Notes: generated by a model from the sequence alone, not told the origin. A stretch of 64,000 bases of DNA from Tidjanibacter massiliensis (GCF_900104605.1 NZ_LT629960.1:1984001-2048000), one strand, 5' to 3'; shown: positions 27,947 to 37,349, counted from the stretch's first letter. Numbers and translations: made by a program.

Positions 27947-29767
27947 ATGAAAACGAATCATATGAAAAGATTTACGCTGGCCATCGTATTCGCATCCCTG
28001 CTGCTTGCGGGATGCAAGGACGAGTCGATAGATTTCGGAGGCGGCGGGAACGGGGAGACCGAGATGGGTTACCTCTCCCTGTCAGCCCTGGAGGTCGATG
28101 TCGCCAATTATGCGGAGGAGATAACTTCCGGTACGGGAGCCGGCGGGGCGCAGTCGTCCCGTGCGGCGGGTGCGACGTCCGATGCGCCGGGCGACTACAA
28201 GGTGAAGATACGGAGCGTCAAGAGCGGCGAGGAGTCGGTTTACACCTATGCCGACCTCAAGCTCGCCGGGAATCAGAAGCTGCCCCTTGCGCCGGGAGCG
28301 TATGTCGTGTCGGCCGAATCGCCTGACCATGCGAACTATATGGCGGGGACGTCGTGTGCGGATTGGGAGCGTCCCGTTTATTTCGGTTCCGTGACCAAGA
28401 ATGTGATAAAACGGACGGAGACGCAGGTGAACGACCTCGTCTGTACGCTCGCCAACATCAAGACCACGGTGACGCTGACGCAGGACCTGCAGGAGCTCTT
28501 CATGAGCGATGCCGAAGCGGAGGCCGCCGGCAAGGAGAAATTGACGGTCACCCTGTCGGTCGGCGACAACCGGCTCGTTTTCGACCGTGCCGCCGCCGAT
28601 GCGGGCAAAGCGGGCTATTTCAAGGCTGTGGAGGCATCGAATACCGTCAAGGTGGTGCTCTCCGGACAGTATAACAAGGCGGCGGCCGACGAAGCGCCGG
28701 AGTATGTCGCCGTGAACTGGACGAAAGAGATAACGGGCTGCAAGGCGGGGCAGTGGCGCAAGGTGTCGATAGGCGTGCTCAATGCCGACGAGGGCAACGT
28801 ACAGTTCCAGGTGACCGTGGAGAACTGGGTGTATGACCGGAAGGTCGAGGTGGACGTCACGCAGTTGTATGCTTTCGGGGAGGAGACCATTCCGGACGAC
28901 GATGTCTCCGATGCGGATTCGCCCGTCGTTACGCTCGACGGTTACGACATTGCGAACGGCTACGACATAAACGGTTCGATGTACGACGATGCGCTCGGCA
29001 AGTGGAACGAGAACCTGAAGGCGGTGTTCACGCCGGCCGAAGGAGCGTCGCTGTATTCGGTGGAGATGGTGTTCGGTTCCGACAATGCCGCCTTCCTGGA
29101 GGCGCTGGATGCTGCCGGCATACGGGATAGAACCGTAACGCTGTGGCCGGAAAATGAGGAGTTGGCTGCCTATGCGGTCGTGAGAGCGGCTGAAACCGGC
29201 GTCGTGACCGCCGCGGTGAAGGATGCCGGCATGTCGGCCCTGTATGGCTTTGAAGGGACGCATACCGTGAAGTTCGTGGCTGCGGACGATAGGGGACGCA
29301 CCTCTTACACGGTACTCGCCATCCGGGTACGGGCCGGCGGTGCCGTCGCCGAGGGGCCGTCGGTCGTATGGACGGACAAGGCCGGGACGAAACATTACGA
29401 TTTCGGTACCCGCTACAACCATAACGCCGTGGAGATTGTGATAGACGTGACTACGCAGAGCGCCTTTACCGGATTCACGGTCGATATCGTCAGCGAATCG
29501 GTGCTGCCGCCCTCCGAACTGACCGGGGTAGGACTGACCGACCACCTCGACCTGATAAATCCGGGACAGTACAAGGCGCAGCTCGAAGGCTTCGGATTCC
29601 CGACGGGTGCCGCGGTGACGGGGAGCAAGCGGGTTTCGTTCGATATTACCGGTTTCATGGACCTGCTGTCGCTGCTCAACCGGGAGGGAAACTGCGATTT
29701 CCGGCTGACCGTGACGGACGCTTCGGGTACCGTTACCAAAACCATCCAGTTGTACGTTGTGAAATAG
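27947..29767 (+). CDS. DUF4493 domain lipoprotein (long)
   Basis: A 606-residue lipoprotein (lipobox LLAGC, Cys23). I start it at the ATG at 27947, because the signal peptide begins there; the open frame continues upstream without coding look. DUF4493 spans about residues 38-280 (MGYLSLSALEV, SVYTYADLKLAG, LPLAPGAYVVSAESPDHA, VNDLVCTLANIKTTVTLT). The C-terminal 300 residues contain additional beta-sandwich material (DGYDIANGYDING, HTVKFVAADDRGRTSYTVLAI). SSRA around Arg72. Eight nt after the previous gene. Confidence 0.75.
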   Translation: MKTNHMKRFTLAIVFASLLLAGCKDESIDFGGGGNGETEMGYLSLSALEVDVANYAEEITSGTGAGGAQSSRAAGATSDAPGDYKVKIRSVKSGEESVYTYADLKLAGNQKLPLAPGAYVVSAESPDHANYMAGTSCADWERPVYFGSVTKNVIKRTETQVNDLVCTLANIKTTVTLTQDLQELFMSDAEAEAAGKEKLTVTLSVGDNRLVFDRAAADAGKAGYFKAVEASNTVKVVLSGQYNKAAADEAPEYVAVNWTKEITGCKAGQWRKVSIGVLNADEGNVQFQVTVENWVYDRKVEVDVTQLYAFGEETIPDDDVSDADSPVVTLDGYDIANGYDINGSMYDDALGKWNENLKAVFTPAEGASLYSVEMVFGSDNAAFLEALDAAGIRDRTVTLWPENEELAAYAVVRAAETGVVTAAVKDAGMSALYGFEGTHTVKFVAADDRGRTSYTVLAIRVRAGGAVAEGPSVVWTDKAGTKHYDFGTRYNHNAVEIVIDVTTQSAFTGFTVDIVSESVLPPSELTGVGLTDHLDLINPGQYKAQLEGFGFPTGAAVTGSKRVSFDITGFMDLLSLLNREGNCDFRLTVTDASGTVTKTIQLYVVK

Positions 29768-29789
29768 GAGGGCCGTTCGGTAGAAAGAG

Positions 29790-31940
29790 ATGAAGATGAG
29801 AAGATATATGAACCGTACGGCCGTGTCGCTGGCTGCTTGTGCCCTGTTGCTGGCCGGGTGCGTCAAGGATGCTCCTGTCGGTGAACGCGGTGGCGAGGGA
29901 GAGTGTATCCTGCAGCTCAGTGTGTCGCTCCCCGACCAGTCGCGGGCGGATGACGGAGCGTACGATGCACTCGCCTTGAGTACGATGCGCATTTACAGCC
30001 TTACGGACGACGGAGAGGGCGGCACCGCCGAAAACCTTATCCGTAAATACAGACCGGCTACGGAGGTGCCGACCGACCTCTATCTTGCGGCAGGCCGTTA
30101 CAGGGTGGCGGTCGAGGCGGGCGACGGCAGCGAGGCCACCTTTACACGCAAGAGTTATGCGGGCGGGGAGACCTTTACGCTCGCGGCCGGCGACGTGAAA
30201 CCGCTGCCGATAGTTTGCCGGATAACCAATATCGCCGTGAAGGTGGTGTTCGACGGGACGGTGGCCCAGCGGTTCGACGAAGGGTATCTCGCCTATGTGA
30301 GCGCCTCGGACGACTTCTCGAAGACGGATGCCGAGAACAGTCTCGTGCCGACGCTGAAATACACCTCCGACGGAACGGGTTATTTCCTCCTTCCGGAAGG
30401 GACGAAACACCTCAGTTGGGGATTCTACGGAACGAGTTCCGATGCCGACGTGTCGGCGAAGGGCACGAAGACGGGCCGGATAGAGTTACCGGAACCGGGG
30501 ATGCAATATACCCTGACGTTCCGCTACTCCAAGGATGCCGACGGGGAGCTGACCGTCAACGTACAGGTGCGCGAGTGGGAGAGTTCGCACGACGACAACT
30601 TCAATTTCAGTCCCCAGCCGGCCGTCAGCGGCGACGGGTTCAACATCGGGGAGGTGACAGGATATCATACCGACCCGATTCGTTTCGCGATATCTTCGAT
30701 AAATCCTCTCGCGGCCGTTGCCTTTACCGCCGGGGAAGAGTACTATGAGGTGATGGCCGGCGGCGAGGTCGTCGGCTCCGGAGCCGACGGAATCTCCTAT
30801 TCCCGTACGGATGCATTCAACGGCGTGCTCACGCTCGACGGTGATTTCTTCGCCGGACTGCCGGCGGGCATCAATACGCTGGATTTCCTCGTGACCGATA
30901 CGGACGGAAGCGAGGGCAAGGCTGCGGCGCGGATAGCGGTGGCCGGAGCGACGGGGCTCGTGTCGTCCGACCTCTGGTTCGGCACGGCGACGGCAGGGGC
31001 GGCCGTGACCGACCCCGGTGTCGTCTCCGTAAAGATACGTTACCGCGTGCAGGGCAGCGACGAGTGGACGGAAGCCGATGCTGTGCGGGGTGCCGACGGA
31101 TATACCTATATGGCTGCCGTTTCGGGTATCGGAGCCGGCCGGCGCTATGAGTTCCGGCTCGTGACGGACGGTTCGGAGAGCGGACCGCTCGCAGTGGCGG
31201 ATACCGAATACGGGGTGCAGCTGCCGAACGCCGGTTTTGAAGAGTGGCATCAGTCCGGCAAACCGTGGTATCCTTATGCCGCGGGCGGTACGGAGTTCTG
31301 GGGAACGGGCAATCCCGGTGCTACCACGGCGGGCGGGGAGTACAACCTGACGACGGGTGTGGAGGACCCCCGGCCCGGTTCGGAGGGGCGTCTTGCCGCA
31401 AAACTGGAGACCAAGAAGCCGAGTTTCTTCGGTATCGGCAAGCTGGCTGCGGGCAATCTCTTCGTGGGGTCGTTCGGCGCCGTTTCCGGTATGGGCGGTA
31501 CGGTCAATATGGGGCGGCCGTTCGATTTCAATGCACGGCCCGCGGCGTTGCGGGTATGGTACAAATATACCCCGGTGGGAAGCGACAAGGGGAGAATATT
31601 CGTCTGTCTGGTCAATATGACCGACGGCAGCACCAGCCATACGGTGGATACGAACAATGCCGAAAAGACCGCTTTCTTGCCTGACGACGAATTTCTGTAT
31701 GCCGACAAGAGCAACCCGTCGACGTTGCAAGGACACGTCATCGGCTACGGCGATTTGATGCTTGAAACGCAGGTAGGCGAATGGACGGAGGTGACCATAC
31801 CGCTCGTTTACCGCGACAAGTACGCTTCGGAGCGGCCGAACGTGCTCATACTGACCGCTGCGGCAAGTTATAGGGGTGATTATTTCGAAGGGGAGGTGGG
31901 CAGTACCATGTTCCTCGACGATGTGGAATTCATCTATTAG
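29790..31940 (+). CDS. DUF4493 plus PCMD domain lipoprotein
   Basis: A 716-residue lipoprotein (lipobox LLAGC, Cys24). DUF4493 covers about residues 38-265 (ECILQLSVSLPDQSRADD, YDALALSTMRIYSLTDDG, YLAAGRYRVAVEAGDG, FTLAAGDVKPLPIVCRITNIAVKVVF). The C-terminal PCMD (putative carbohydrate metabolism) domain runs about 478-716: it begins LPNAGFEEWHQSG, has FWGTGNPGATTAGG, RLAAKLETK, FGIGKLAAGNLFVGSF and WYKYTP, and ends TMFLDDVEFIY. PCMD domains have a jelly-roll like form and are thought to bind or act on glycans, without a proven activity. It joins both domain types of the operon in one protein. Confidence 0.8.
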   Translation: MKMRRYMNRTAVSLAACALLLAGCVKDAPVGERGGEGECILQLSVSLPDQSRADDGAYDALALSTMRIYSLTDDGEGGTAENLIRKYRPATEVPTDLYLAAGRYRVAVEAGDGSEATFTRKSYAGGETFTLAAGDVKPLPIVCRITNIAVKVVFDGTVAQRFDEGYLAYVSASDDFSKTDAENSLVPTLKYTSDGTGYFLLPEGTKHLSWGFYGTSSDADVSAKGTKTGRIELPEPGMQYTLTFRYSKDADGELTVNVQVREWESSHDDNFNFSPQPAVSGDGFNIGEVTGYHTDPIRFAISSINPLAAVAFTAGEEYYEVMAGGEVVGSGADGISYSRTDAFNGVLTLDGDFFAGLPAGINTLDFLVTDTDGSEGKAAARIAVAGATGLVSSDLWFGTATAGAAVTDPGVVSVKIRYRVQGSDEWTEADAVRGADGYTYMAAVSGIGAGRRYEFRLVTDGSESGPLAVADTEYGVQLPNAGFEEWHQSGKPWYPYAAGGTEFWGTGNPGATTAGGEYNLTTGVEDPRPGSEGRLAAKLETKKPSFFGIGKLAAGNLFVGSFGAVSGMGGTVNMGRPFDFNARPAALRVWYKYTPVGSDKGRIFVCLVNMTDGSTSHTVDTNNAEKTAFLPDDEFLYADKSNPSTLQGHVIGYGDLMLETQVGEWTEVTIPLVYRDKYASERPNVLILTAAASYRGDYFEGEVGSTMFLDDVEFIY

Positions 31941-31945
31941 CCCCG

Positions 31946-32725
31946 ATGAACCGCCGCCTCTCCATCCTGTTGCTCCTCCTCTCCCTTGCGGGAGCGGAAC
32001 GGTGTGCGGCGCAGGGTCCGGCCCTCTCCGGCAGCCCGTCGCGGCCGCAAAAGGAGATGCGCGGCCTGACGAGTCTCTCCAACGTCTTCGTGCCGAAAGG
32101 GCAGTGGGTGACGGGACTGAACGCCTCTTTTTCCACCCATGACAACAGCAACTATACGCTGGTCGTGATAGAGGGCATCGAATCGGAAGGCCATACCATC
32201 AAAATCTCTCCTTTGCTGGGATATGCCGTAGCGGACAATATGGTGGTAGGGGGCAAGTTCGGATATTCCCGCACTTTCCTCCGCCTCGACGGCGGCGGGT
32301 TCAGCATGGGCGGCGGGGATACGGGTATCGAACTGAAAGTCGATTCCTACTATGCGCTCAAGCATCTGTATGAAGGTTCTTTGTTCTGGCGGCAATACAT
32401 CCCGTTCGGCGACAACAAACGTTTCGCCCTTTTCAGCGAGGTACAGTTGATACTGGGCGGGTCGCAGGCGAAGTTCGCCGCCGATACTCCGGTGAGGGGT
32501 ACCTATGAAACCGGTTTTACGTGCGCCCTCAGCGTGACGCCGGGGCTCGTGGCTTTCGTGACCAACGCCATGGCGTTGGAACTCAACGTGGGGGTCATGG
32601 GCATTACCTACGAGAGCGTGAAACAGATACATAATCAGGTGGCGGTCGGCCGCCGGTCGGGCAGTATGATGAGTTTCAAGGTCAATCTGCTCTCCATCGG
32701 CCTGGGAATGGCGTTTTATCTTTAA
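31946..32725 (+). CDS. Outer membrane beta-barrel protein A of the DUF4493/PCMD operon
   Basis: A 259-residue protein with a cleavable signal peptide (hydrophobic core LSILLLLLSLAG, cut near CAAQG). Alternating amphipathic strands (TIKISPLLGYAVADNMVVGGKFGYSR, KRFALFSEVQLILGG) and a hydrophobic C-terminus ending in YL suggest an eight-stranded outer membrane barrel. It is paralogous to the next gene, which has the same pattern of DNMVVGGKFGYSRT-like and GLGMAFYL-like segments. It starts 5 nt after the previous stop. Possible role: anchor or channel for the surface lipoproteins; this is inference. Confidence 0.75.
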   Translation: MNRRLSILLLLLSLAGAERCAAQGPALSGSPSRPQKEMRGLTSLSNVFVPKGQWVTGLNASFSTHDNSNYTLVVIEGIESEGHTIKISPLLGYAVADNMVVGGKFGYSRTFLRLDGGGFSMGGGDTGIELKVDSYYALKHLYEGSLFWRQYIPFGDNKRFALFSEVQLILGGSQAKFAADTPVRGTYETGFTCALSVTPGLVAFVTNAMALELNVGVMGITYESVKQIHNQVAVGRRSGSMMSFKVNLLSIGLGMAFYL

Positions 32726-32738
32726 ATACGGAGAAAGA

Positions 32739-33611
32739 ATGAGAGGAATGAGACGCTTTGCATGGATGGCTGCCGCCGCAATATGCGCCGCCGTTCCGTC
32801 TCTGGCTGCGGAGGGGCAGGCCTCCCTGCGCAGCTGCGGCATGCGTTCTGTCTGCGGTTTGAGCGGGATTTCCGCCCGCGATTCGCTGCGTACTTCCGTG
32901 CCGGCCGACAGGCGGTTCCTGCCGACCTCCCGGCGTATCGACCGGGGGATAAACGATATATGCTATGCCTACAAGGGCGAGATGGCGATAGGATTCGCGG
33001 CCTCCTACGGTACGCTGACGAGCGACGACACGGACCTGATGCTGATACTCGACGGCATCGACATGAAAGGCAGCGTGTTTACGCTCAACCCCTCGTTCGG
33101 CTACTTCATAAAGGACAACATCTGTCTCGGCGTCCGGTTCGGCTATACCCGGACGCAGGGGACGCTGGGCCATGTGTCGCTCAATCTCGGTTCGGCCAAC
33201 GACATCAGCATGTCGCTGTCGGATGTCGGTTTCAAGAACCGGATGACCACCATGGGGGCGTTCATGCGCTCGTATGCGGGCGTGGACCCGAAGGGGCATT
33301 TCGGGCTGTTCGGCGAGCTGGAGCTGATGTTCCGCATGGGAACGTCGGTCTTCTCCTATGCGCCGGAGGGGGGCGTCAAGAGTACCGACGGCAGCAACAT
33401 GCAGGTACGCATAGCCTTCAGCTCGGGCGTCGCGGTCTACATATTTCCCAATGTGTGCTGTACGCTGTCATTCGGGTTGGGCGGTTTCCAGTTCAGCAAA
33501 GTGAACCAGAAGGATGCTGCGGGCAATGTGACGGGCAGCCGGCAGGCTTCGAAGCTGTTGTTGCGCCTGAACCTCGCCGATATCAAGATAGGTTTGAATT
33601 TCCATCTTTAG
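32739..33611 (+). CDS. Outer membrane beta-barrel protein B of the DUF4493/PCMD operon
   Basis: A 290-residue paralogue of the preceding gene, with signal peptide MRGMRRFAWMAAAAICAAV. The barrel pattern is clear: KGEMAIGFAASYGTLTSDD, FTLNPSFGYFIKDNICLGV and a C-terminal LADIKIGLNFHL. A longer N-terminal segment (about residues 24-70) precedes the barrel. Two neighbouring barrel genes in one operon probably arose by duplication. Thirteen nt separate it from the preceding gene and 13 nt from the next. Confidence 0.75.
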   Translation: MRGMRRFAWMAAAAICAAVPSLAAEGQASLRSCGMRSVCGLSGISARDSLRTSVPADRRFLPTSRRIDRGINDICYAYKGEMAIGFAASYGTLTSDDTDLMLILDGIDMKGSVFTLNPSFGYFIKDNICLGVRFGYTRTQGTLGHVSLNLGSANDISMSLSDVGFKNRMTTMGAFMRSYAGVDPKGHFGLFGELELMFRMGTSVFSYAPEGGVKSTDGSNMQVRIAFSSGVAVYIFPNVCCTLSFGLGGFQFSKVNQKDAAGNVTGSRQASKLLLRLNLADIKIGLNFHL

Positions 33612-33624
33612 AATTACGGTCAGA

Positions 33625-35262
33625 ATGAAGAGATTCCGTCGATTGTTGCTGATGTTGCCGGTGCTGGCCGCCGTGTCGTGTATCCGGAACGACATTCCCT
33701 ACCCTGTAGTCGTGCTGGAGATTCTCGGTGTGGCGGGGGAGGGCTTCACATGCGAAGCCTCCGATATCGATACGAAAAACAATATCGTTACGCTGCACCT
33801 CGCCGAAACCACCGACATAAGCCGCGTGCGTATCGACTCCATCGCCCTGACCGAAGGAGCGACCGCTTCCATCCCCCTGTCGGGCGAGTTTGACCTGCGG
33901 GCCGACCTGCCCGTGGTGCTGTCGCTCTATCAGGATTACGAATGGACGCTGCGGGCCGAACAGACGATAACCCGCGTGTTTACGGTCGAGGGACAGATAG
34001 GGGCTGCCGAATTCGATACCGACTTGCGCACAGCACGGGTGAATGTGCCGGAGGGTACCGACCTGAACGATATACGGGTGACGGAACTGAAACTCGGGCC
34101 GGAGGGTATCACGACCATGACGCCTGCCCCGGAGGAGCTGACCTCTTTCGAGACTTACCGCACCGTGGACATACGCTACCACGATTTCGAGGAGCGGTGG
34201 ATACTCTATGTGGTTCCTACGGATATCAAGGTGGAACTTACCGGGACGGATGCCTGGACGCGGCTTGTCTGGCTCTATGCGCAGGGCAGGCCGGGTACTG
34301 CGCTCGGTTTCCGCTACCGTGTGCAGGGTGCCGGGGAGTGGAGCGAAGTGCCTGCCGAAAAGGTCGAGACGGAGGGCGGGACTTTCCGGGCCTGTTTGTC
34401 GGGCCTGGAGCCCCTGACGACTTACGAGGTGGTGGCCTATTCCGACGAGGAACTCTCCGCCGTGGAGACGGTGACGACCGGAGCGGAGGTGCCGCTCGTG
34501 AACGGCGGTTTCGAGGAGTGGTGTACGGAGGGCGGTATCGTCTATCCCGGTCTCTCGAAAGAGGGCATCTTTTGGGATACGGGCAATACGGGTGCGGCGA
34601 TAGCCGGTGCGACGCTGACGGACAAGACTTCCGATGTGCGTCCCGGTTCCGACGGGCAGTATGCCGCGAAACTCGAATCGAAACTGGCCGGCATCGCCGG
34701 TGTAGGCCGTCTCGCGGCCGGTAATCTCTTCGTCGGGCGTTATGTCGCCACGCGGGGGACGAACGGCATCGTCGGCTTCGGACGTCCCTTCGCAGTACGT
34801 CCTACGGCACTGAAGGGATGGGTGAAATACCAGTGCGGGGAGATAACGGATGTCGGTACGACACAGCCGCCCGGCGTGACGCTCTCTAAAGGTAACCCCG
34901 ACAACGGCATTATCTATTTCGCCCTCGGAACGTGGACGAAAGAGGAGTACGGCGTTTGCGAAAAGGAGGAGGGAGACAAACTGGTGGGAACCGACGAAGT
35001 GCCCATATGCGTGGATACCCGCGACAGGAATACTTTCTTCAGTCCTGACAGCCCTGCGGTGGTGGCCTACGGCGAACTGGTGCTCGACCGTTCGGTCACC
35101 GAGTGGCAGGAGTTCACGATAAAGCTCGATTACCGGGCGACGGATATCGTTCCCACGCATATCGTCCTCGTTTGCTCGGCGTCGCGGTATGGCGATTACT
35201 ATACCGGGAGCCGCAACAGTATCCTGTGGGTGGACGATTTCGAACTGGTTTACGATGAATGA
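33625..35262 (+). CDS. PCMD domain lipoprotein
   Basis: A 545-residue lipoprotein (lipobox AVSC, Cys19), last gene of the operon. Residues about 20-200 form two beta modules without a recognised family (FTCEASDIDTKNNIVTLHL; VRIDSIALTEGATASI; VNVPEGTDLNDIRVTEL). A fibronectin-like stretch (TRLVWLYAQG ... TYEVVAYSDE) precedes the PCMD domain at about 290-545, which begins VNGGFEEW, contains IFWDTGNTGAAIAG, RLAAGNLFVGRY, and ends ILWVDDFELVYDE. It is closely alike in the PCMD part to the 716-residue protein upstream. A bidirectional terminator follows at 35298-35333. Confidence 0.8.
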   Translation: MKRFRRLLLMLPVLAAVSCIRNDIPYPVVVLEILGVAGEGFTCEASDIDTKNNIVTLHLAETTDISRVRIDSIALTEGATASIPLSGEFDLRADLPVVLSLYQDYEWTLRAEQTITRVFTVEGQIGAAEFDTDLRTARVNVPEGTDLNDIRVTELKLGPEGITTMTPAPEELTSFETYRTVDIRYHDFEERWILYVVPTDIKVELTGTDAWTRLVWLYAQGRPGTALGFRYRVQGAGEWSEVPAEKVETEGGTFRACLSGLEPLTTYEVVAYSDEELSAVETVTTGAEVPLVNGGFEEWCTEGGIVYPGLSKEGIFWDTGNTGAAIAGATLTDKTSDVRPGSDGQYAAKLESKLAGIAGVGRLAAGNLFVGRYVATRGTNGIVGFGRPFAVRPTALKGWVKYQCGEITDVGTTQPPGVTLSKGNPDNGIIYFALGTWTKEEYGVCEKEEGDKLVGTDEVPICVDTRDRNTFFSPDSPAVVAYGELVLDRSVTEWQEFTIKLDYRATDIVPTHIVLVCSASRYGDYYTGSRNSILWVDDFELVYDE

Positions 35263-35297
35263 GGCGGATGGGAAACCTTTCCCGTGCAGGAACGATG

Positions 35298-35333
35298 AAA
35301 AAGGGCGGCATGGTTTTCGGCCATGCCGCCCTT
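35298..35333. terminator. Bidirectional terminator between the PCMD gene and the VWA gene
   Basis: AAGGGCGGCATGG (35301-35313) and CCATGCCGCCCTT (35321-35333) form a 13-bp stem with a 7-nt loop. On the minus strand the stem is followed by TTT; on the plus strand the T tract is short. It lies between two convergent genes. Confidence 0.75.
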
Positions 35334-35371
35334 CGTGCGCCGTATCCTCCGGCGGTGTGCCTCCGGACGGG

Positions 35372-36865
35372 TTATCTGATATCCGCCTGTTCGACCAGCG
35401 AGACGAATTCGGCCCGGTATCCGTGCGGGTCGCTGCCGACTCCTTTCCCGGCCAACTCCCGAACCATCGCCTTGTTCGCCGAACCGGCGTATTCCGATTG
35501 TTTGAGCAGCATGCCGAAACCGGCCACGGCCGCGGCGAAACGCATGTCGTCCGAGGCTTCCGTAATGGGTGCCGTTCCGGTCCGGACATTTTCGGAGAGA
35601 GGGATGCCCGTACTGCCTGCCTCCTTTTTGTAACGGACGTCGAATGAGGCCAGCGTCTCCTTTCCGTTTGCAGTCGGTACGATTTCGTAGAGCACCGTCA
35701 CGCTCTGCCCGGCACCGATTTCCCCGGCATCCCTGTTATCGTTCTCGAACTCTTCGTCGTCCATCAGCCGGTTTTCATAACCTATCAGCCGGTAAGCGGC
35801 GACGGCCTTCGGGTCGAAGGTCACCTGTACCTTGCAGTCCCGGGCAACGGTGTGGAACCGGGAGCGTTCGTGGATGAATATCTTTTCGAGCTGAGCGAGG
35901 TTGTCGATGTATTCGTAGTTGCCGTTTCCGTTGTCGGCGAGCTGTTCCATCATCGAATCGTTCAGGTTGCCCGAACCCACGCCGAGTACGGTTAGGTAGA
36001 TGCCCCGTTCGCGCTCTTGCTCCACCAGTGCCACCAGCTCCTCGGTGCTCGATATACCGACGTTGAAATCGCCGTCGGTACCTAAGATGATTCTGTTGTT
36101 GCCGCCGGTGACGAAGTAGCGGGATGCTATTTCGTATGCCGTTTTGAGGGCAGCCGCACCCGCCGTAGACCCTTCGGCACGGAGCGAAGCGATTACCTCC
36201 TTTATTTTCGTCTTGTTGGCCTCTTCGCACGAGGTGGAGTGCAGTACCACCTCTTCCCTGCCGGAATAGACCACGATGGCGATGTTGTCCGTGGGGCGGA
36301 GTACGTCCACCAGCATGGAGAATCCGGTTTTGAGCAGTTCGAGCTTGTCGATGGCCGCCATGGAGCCCGATACGTCTATCAGGAGAACATAGTTGGTCGG
36401 GGGAAGTCGGTCGTCGGGGATGGCTTTCCCCTTGATGCCGAGGCGCATGAGCAGATGTCCTTCGTGCCACGGACATGCTGCGACTTCATGGGTAAGTGCG
36501 ATGTTTTGTCCTGCGGCGGGTTCCGGACAGTCGAACGTGAAATAGTTGAGGAACTCTTCGATTCGGATTGCGGCAGCCGGCGGATTCTGTCCGTGGTTGA
36601 GCCACCGGCGCATGTTGCTGTAGGAGGCGCCGTCGCAGTCTACCGAGAAGGTCGACACGGGAGCCTGCGATGTGTTTACGAAAGGATTCTCCCCGTAGTC
36701 GGTGTATCTGTCACCCGGACGGAAGGGCCTCTCGCCGGGGGCCGGTTCCGGAGGGAGAGTCCCGGGACAGTAGTCGTTTTGTTCCAGACTGCATGCAGTC
36801 GATGCCAGCGCTGCGACTACGGTCAAGGCCGGGAACAGCGTGCGTAACAGGGTTTGTTTTCTCAT
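35372..36865 (-). CDS. Von Willebrand factor A lipoprotein (YfbK-like)
   Basis: A 497-residue lipoprotein, lipobox STAC (Cys25). I chose the start at 36865 because it opens a lipoprotein signal peptide (MRKQTLLRTLFPALTVVAAL); the open frame upstream is longer by 140 codons of non-coding look. The N-terminal domain (FVNTSQAPVSTFSVDCDGASYSN, residues about 62-84) is that of YfbK-type proteins. The VWA domain carries a metal-ion site DVSGS at residues 164-168 and DGDFNVG later. The C-terminal region (YEIVPTANG, SFDVRYKKE, FGMLLKQSEYAG) matches DUF3520. Probably binds a protein ligand with Mg2+; the partner is unknown. Confidence 0.87.
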   Translation of the reverse strand: MRKQTLLRTLFPALTVVAALASTACSLEQNDYCPGTLPPEPAPGERPFRPGDRYTDYGENPFVNTSQAPVSTFSVDCDGASYSNMRRWLNHGQNPPAAAIRIEEFLNYFTFDCPEPAAGQNIALTHEVAACPWHEGHLLMRLGIKGKAIPDDRLPPTNYVLLIDVSGSMAAIDKLELLKTGFSMLVDVLRPTDNIAIVVYSGREEVVLHSTSCEEANKTKIKEVIASLRAEGSTAGAAALKTAYEIASRYFVTGGNNRIILGTDGDFNVGISSTEELVALVEQERERGIYLTVLGVGSGNLNDSMMEQLADNGNGNYEYIDNLAQLEKIFIHERSRFHTVARDCKVQVTFDPKAVAAYRLIGYENRLMDDEEFENDNRDAGEIGAGQSVTVLYEIVPTANGKETLASFDVRYKKEAGSTGIPLSENVRTGTAPITEASDDMRFAAAVAGFGMLLKQSEYAGSANKAMVRELAGKGVGSDPHGYRAEFVSLVEQADIR

Positions 36866-36937
36866 GGTTCTTCGGGTTTTAGGTTCTTTTTCCGTTAATA
36901 AGATGCGCGGGAGACAGGTTTTGTTGCATGGGTGCGG

Positions 36938-36945
36938 TATTTTTG
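36938..36945 (+). promoter_or_regulatory. Candidate -7 box upstream of the bd oxidase operon
   Basis: TATTTTTG matches TAnnTTTG exactly, 176 nt upstream of the DUF4492 gene. A second near-match TATCTTTA lies at 37051-37058, closer to the gene. I cannot tell which is used. Confidence 0.35.
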
Positions 36946-37121
36946 CAGGTCGGTACCGTGAATGTTGGACGGGAATGGTGGTTTTTAGCAGGCAGTCGCT
37001 GTTTTTTATCGGAATCTTTCCCTGCGGGATGTTTTTTACGATTTTTTCGTTATCTTTAACGGGTGTAACCATTGTGGTACAGTCGGTGTGTCCGGGCGGC
37101 ATCCGACGGTACGGTTTGCCT

Positions 37122-37349
37122 ATGGCGGCTTTTCTTGATATTGCAAAAAGTTTTCCGGGCCTCGTGCGGGACGGTTTCCGCAGCATGCCTCTGGGGCGTA
37201 CGTTGTGGTTCGTGGTACTGCTCAAACTCTTCATCATGTTCGCTGTCCTGCGGGCTTTCTTTTTCCCGAACTTCCTCAATTCCAATTTCGATACGGAGCG
37301 GGAGAAATCCGTTTATGTAGGCAACGAACTCGTGGAAAGAGGTAGATAA
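37122..37349 (+). CDS. DUF4492 small membrane protein, bd oxidase accessory candidate
   Basis: A 75-residue protein with an amphipathic N-terminus (FLDIAKSFPGLVRDGFRSMP) and one transmembrane helix (LWFVVLLKLFIMFAVLRAFFF), then LNSNFDTEREKSVYVGNELV. This is the DUF4492 family, which in Bacteroidetes typically stands directly before cydA. I chose the ATG at 37122; the open frame extends upstream, but the extra residues do not resemble the family. Fifty-seven nt before cydA. A role in assembly or stability of cytochrome bd, comparable to CydX, is a guess from position and form only. Confidence 0.75.
   Translation: MAAFLDIAKSFPGLVRDGFRSMPLGRTLWFVVLLKLFIMFAVLRAFFFPNFLNSNFDTEREKSVYVGNELVERGR

Noticed and set aside
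25318-35262. Classification as a polysaccharide utilisation locus
   Set aside because: No SusC/SusD pair, glycoside hydrolase or hybrid regulator is present; the PCMD name alone does not show carbohydrate use.
36866-37285. An upstream extension of the VWA lipoprotein by 140 codons
   Set aside because: It overlaps the divergent DUF4492 gene and removes the clear signal peptide from the N-terminus.
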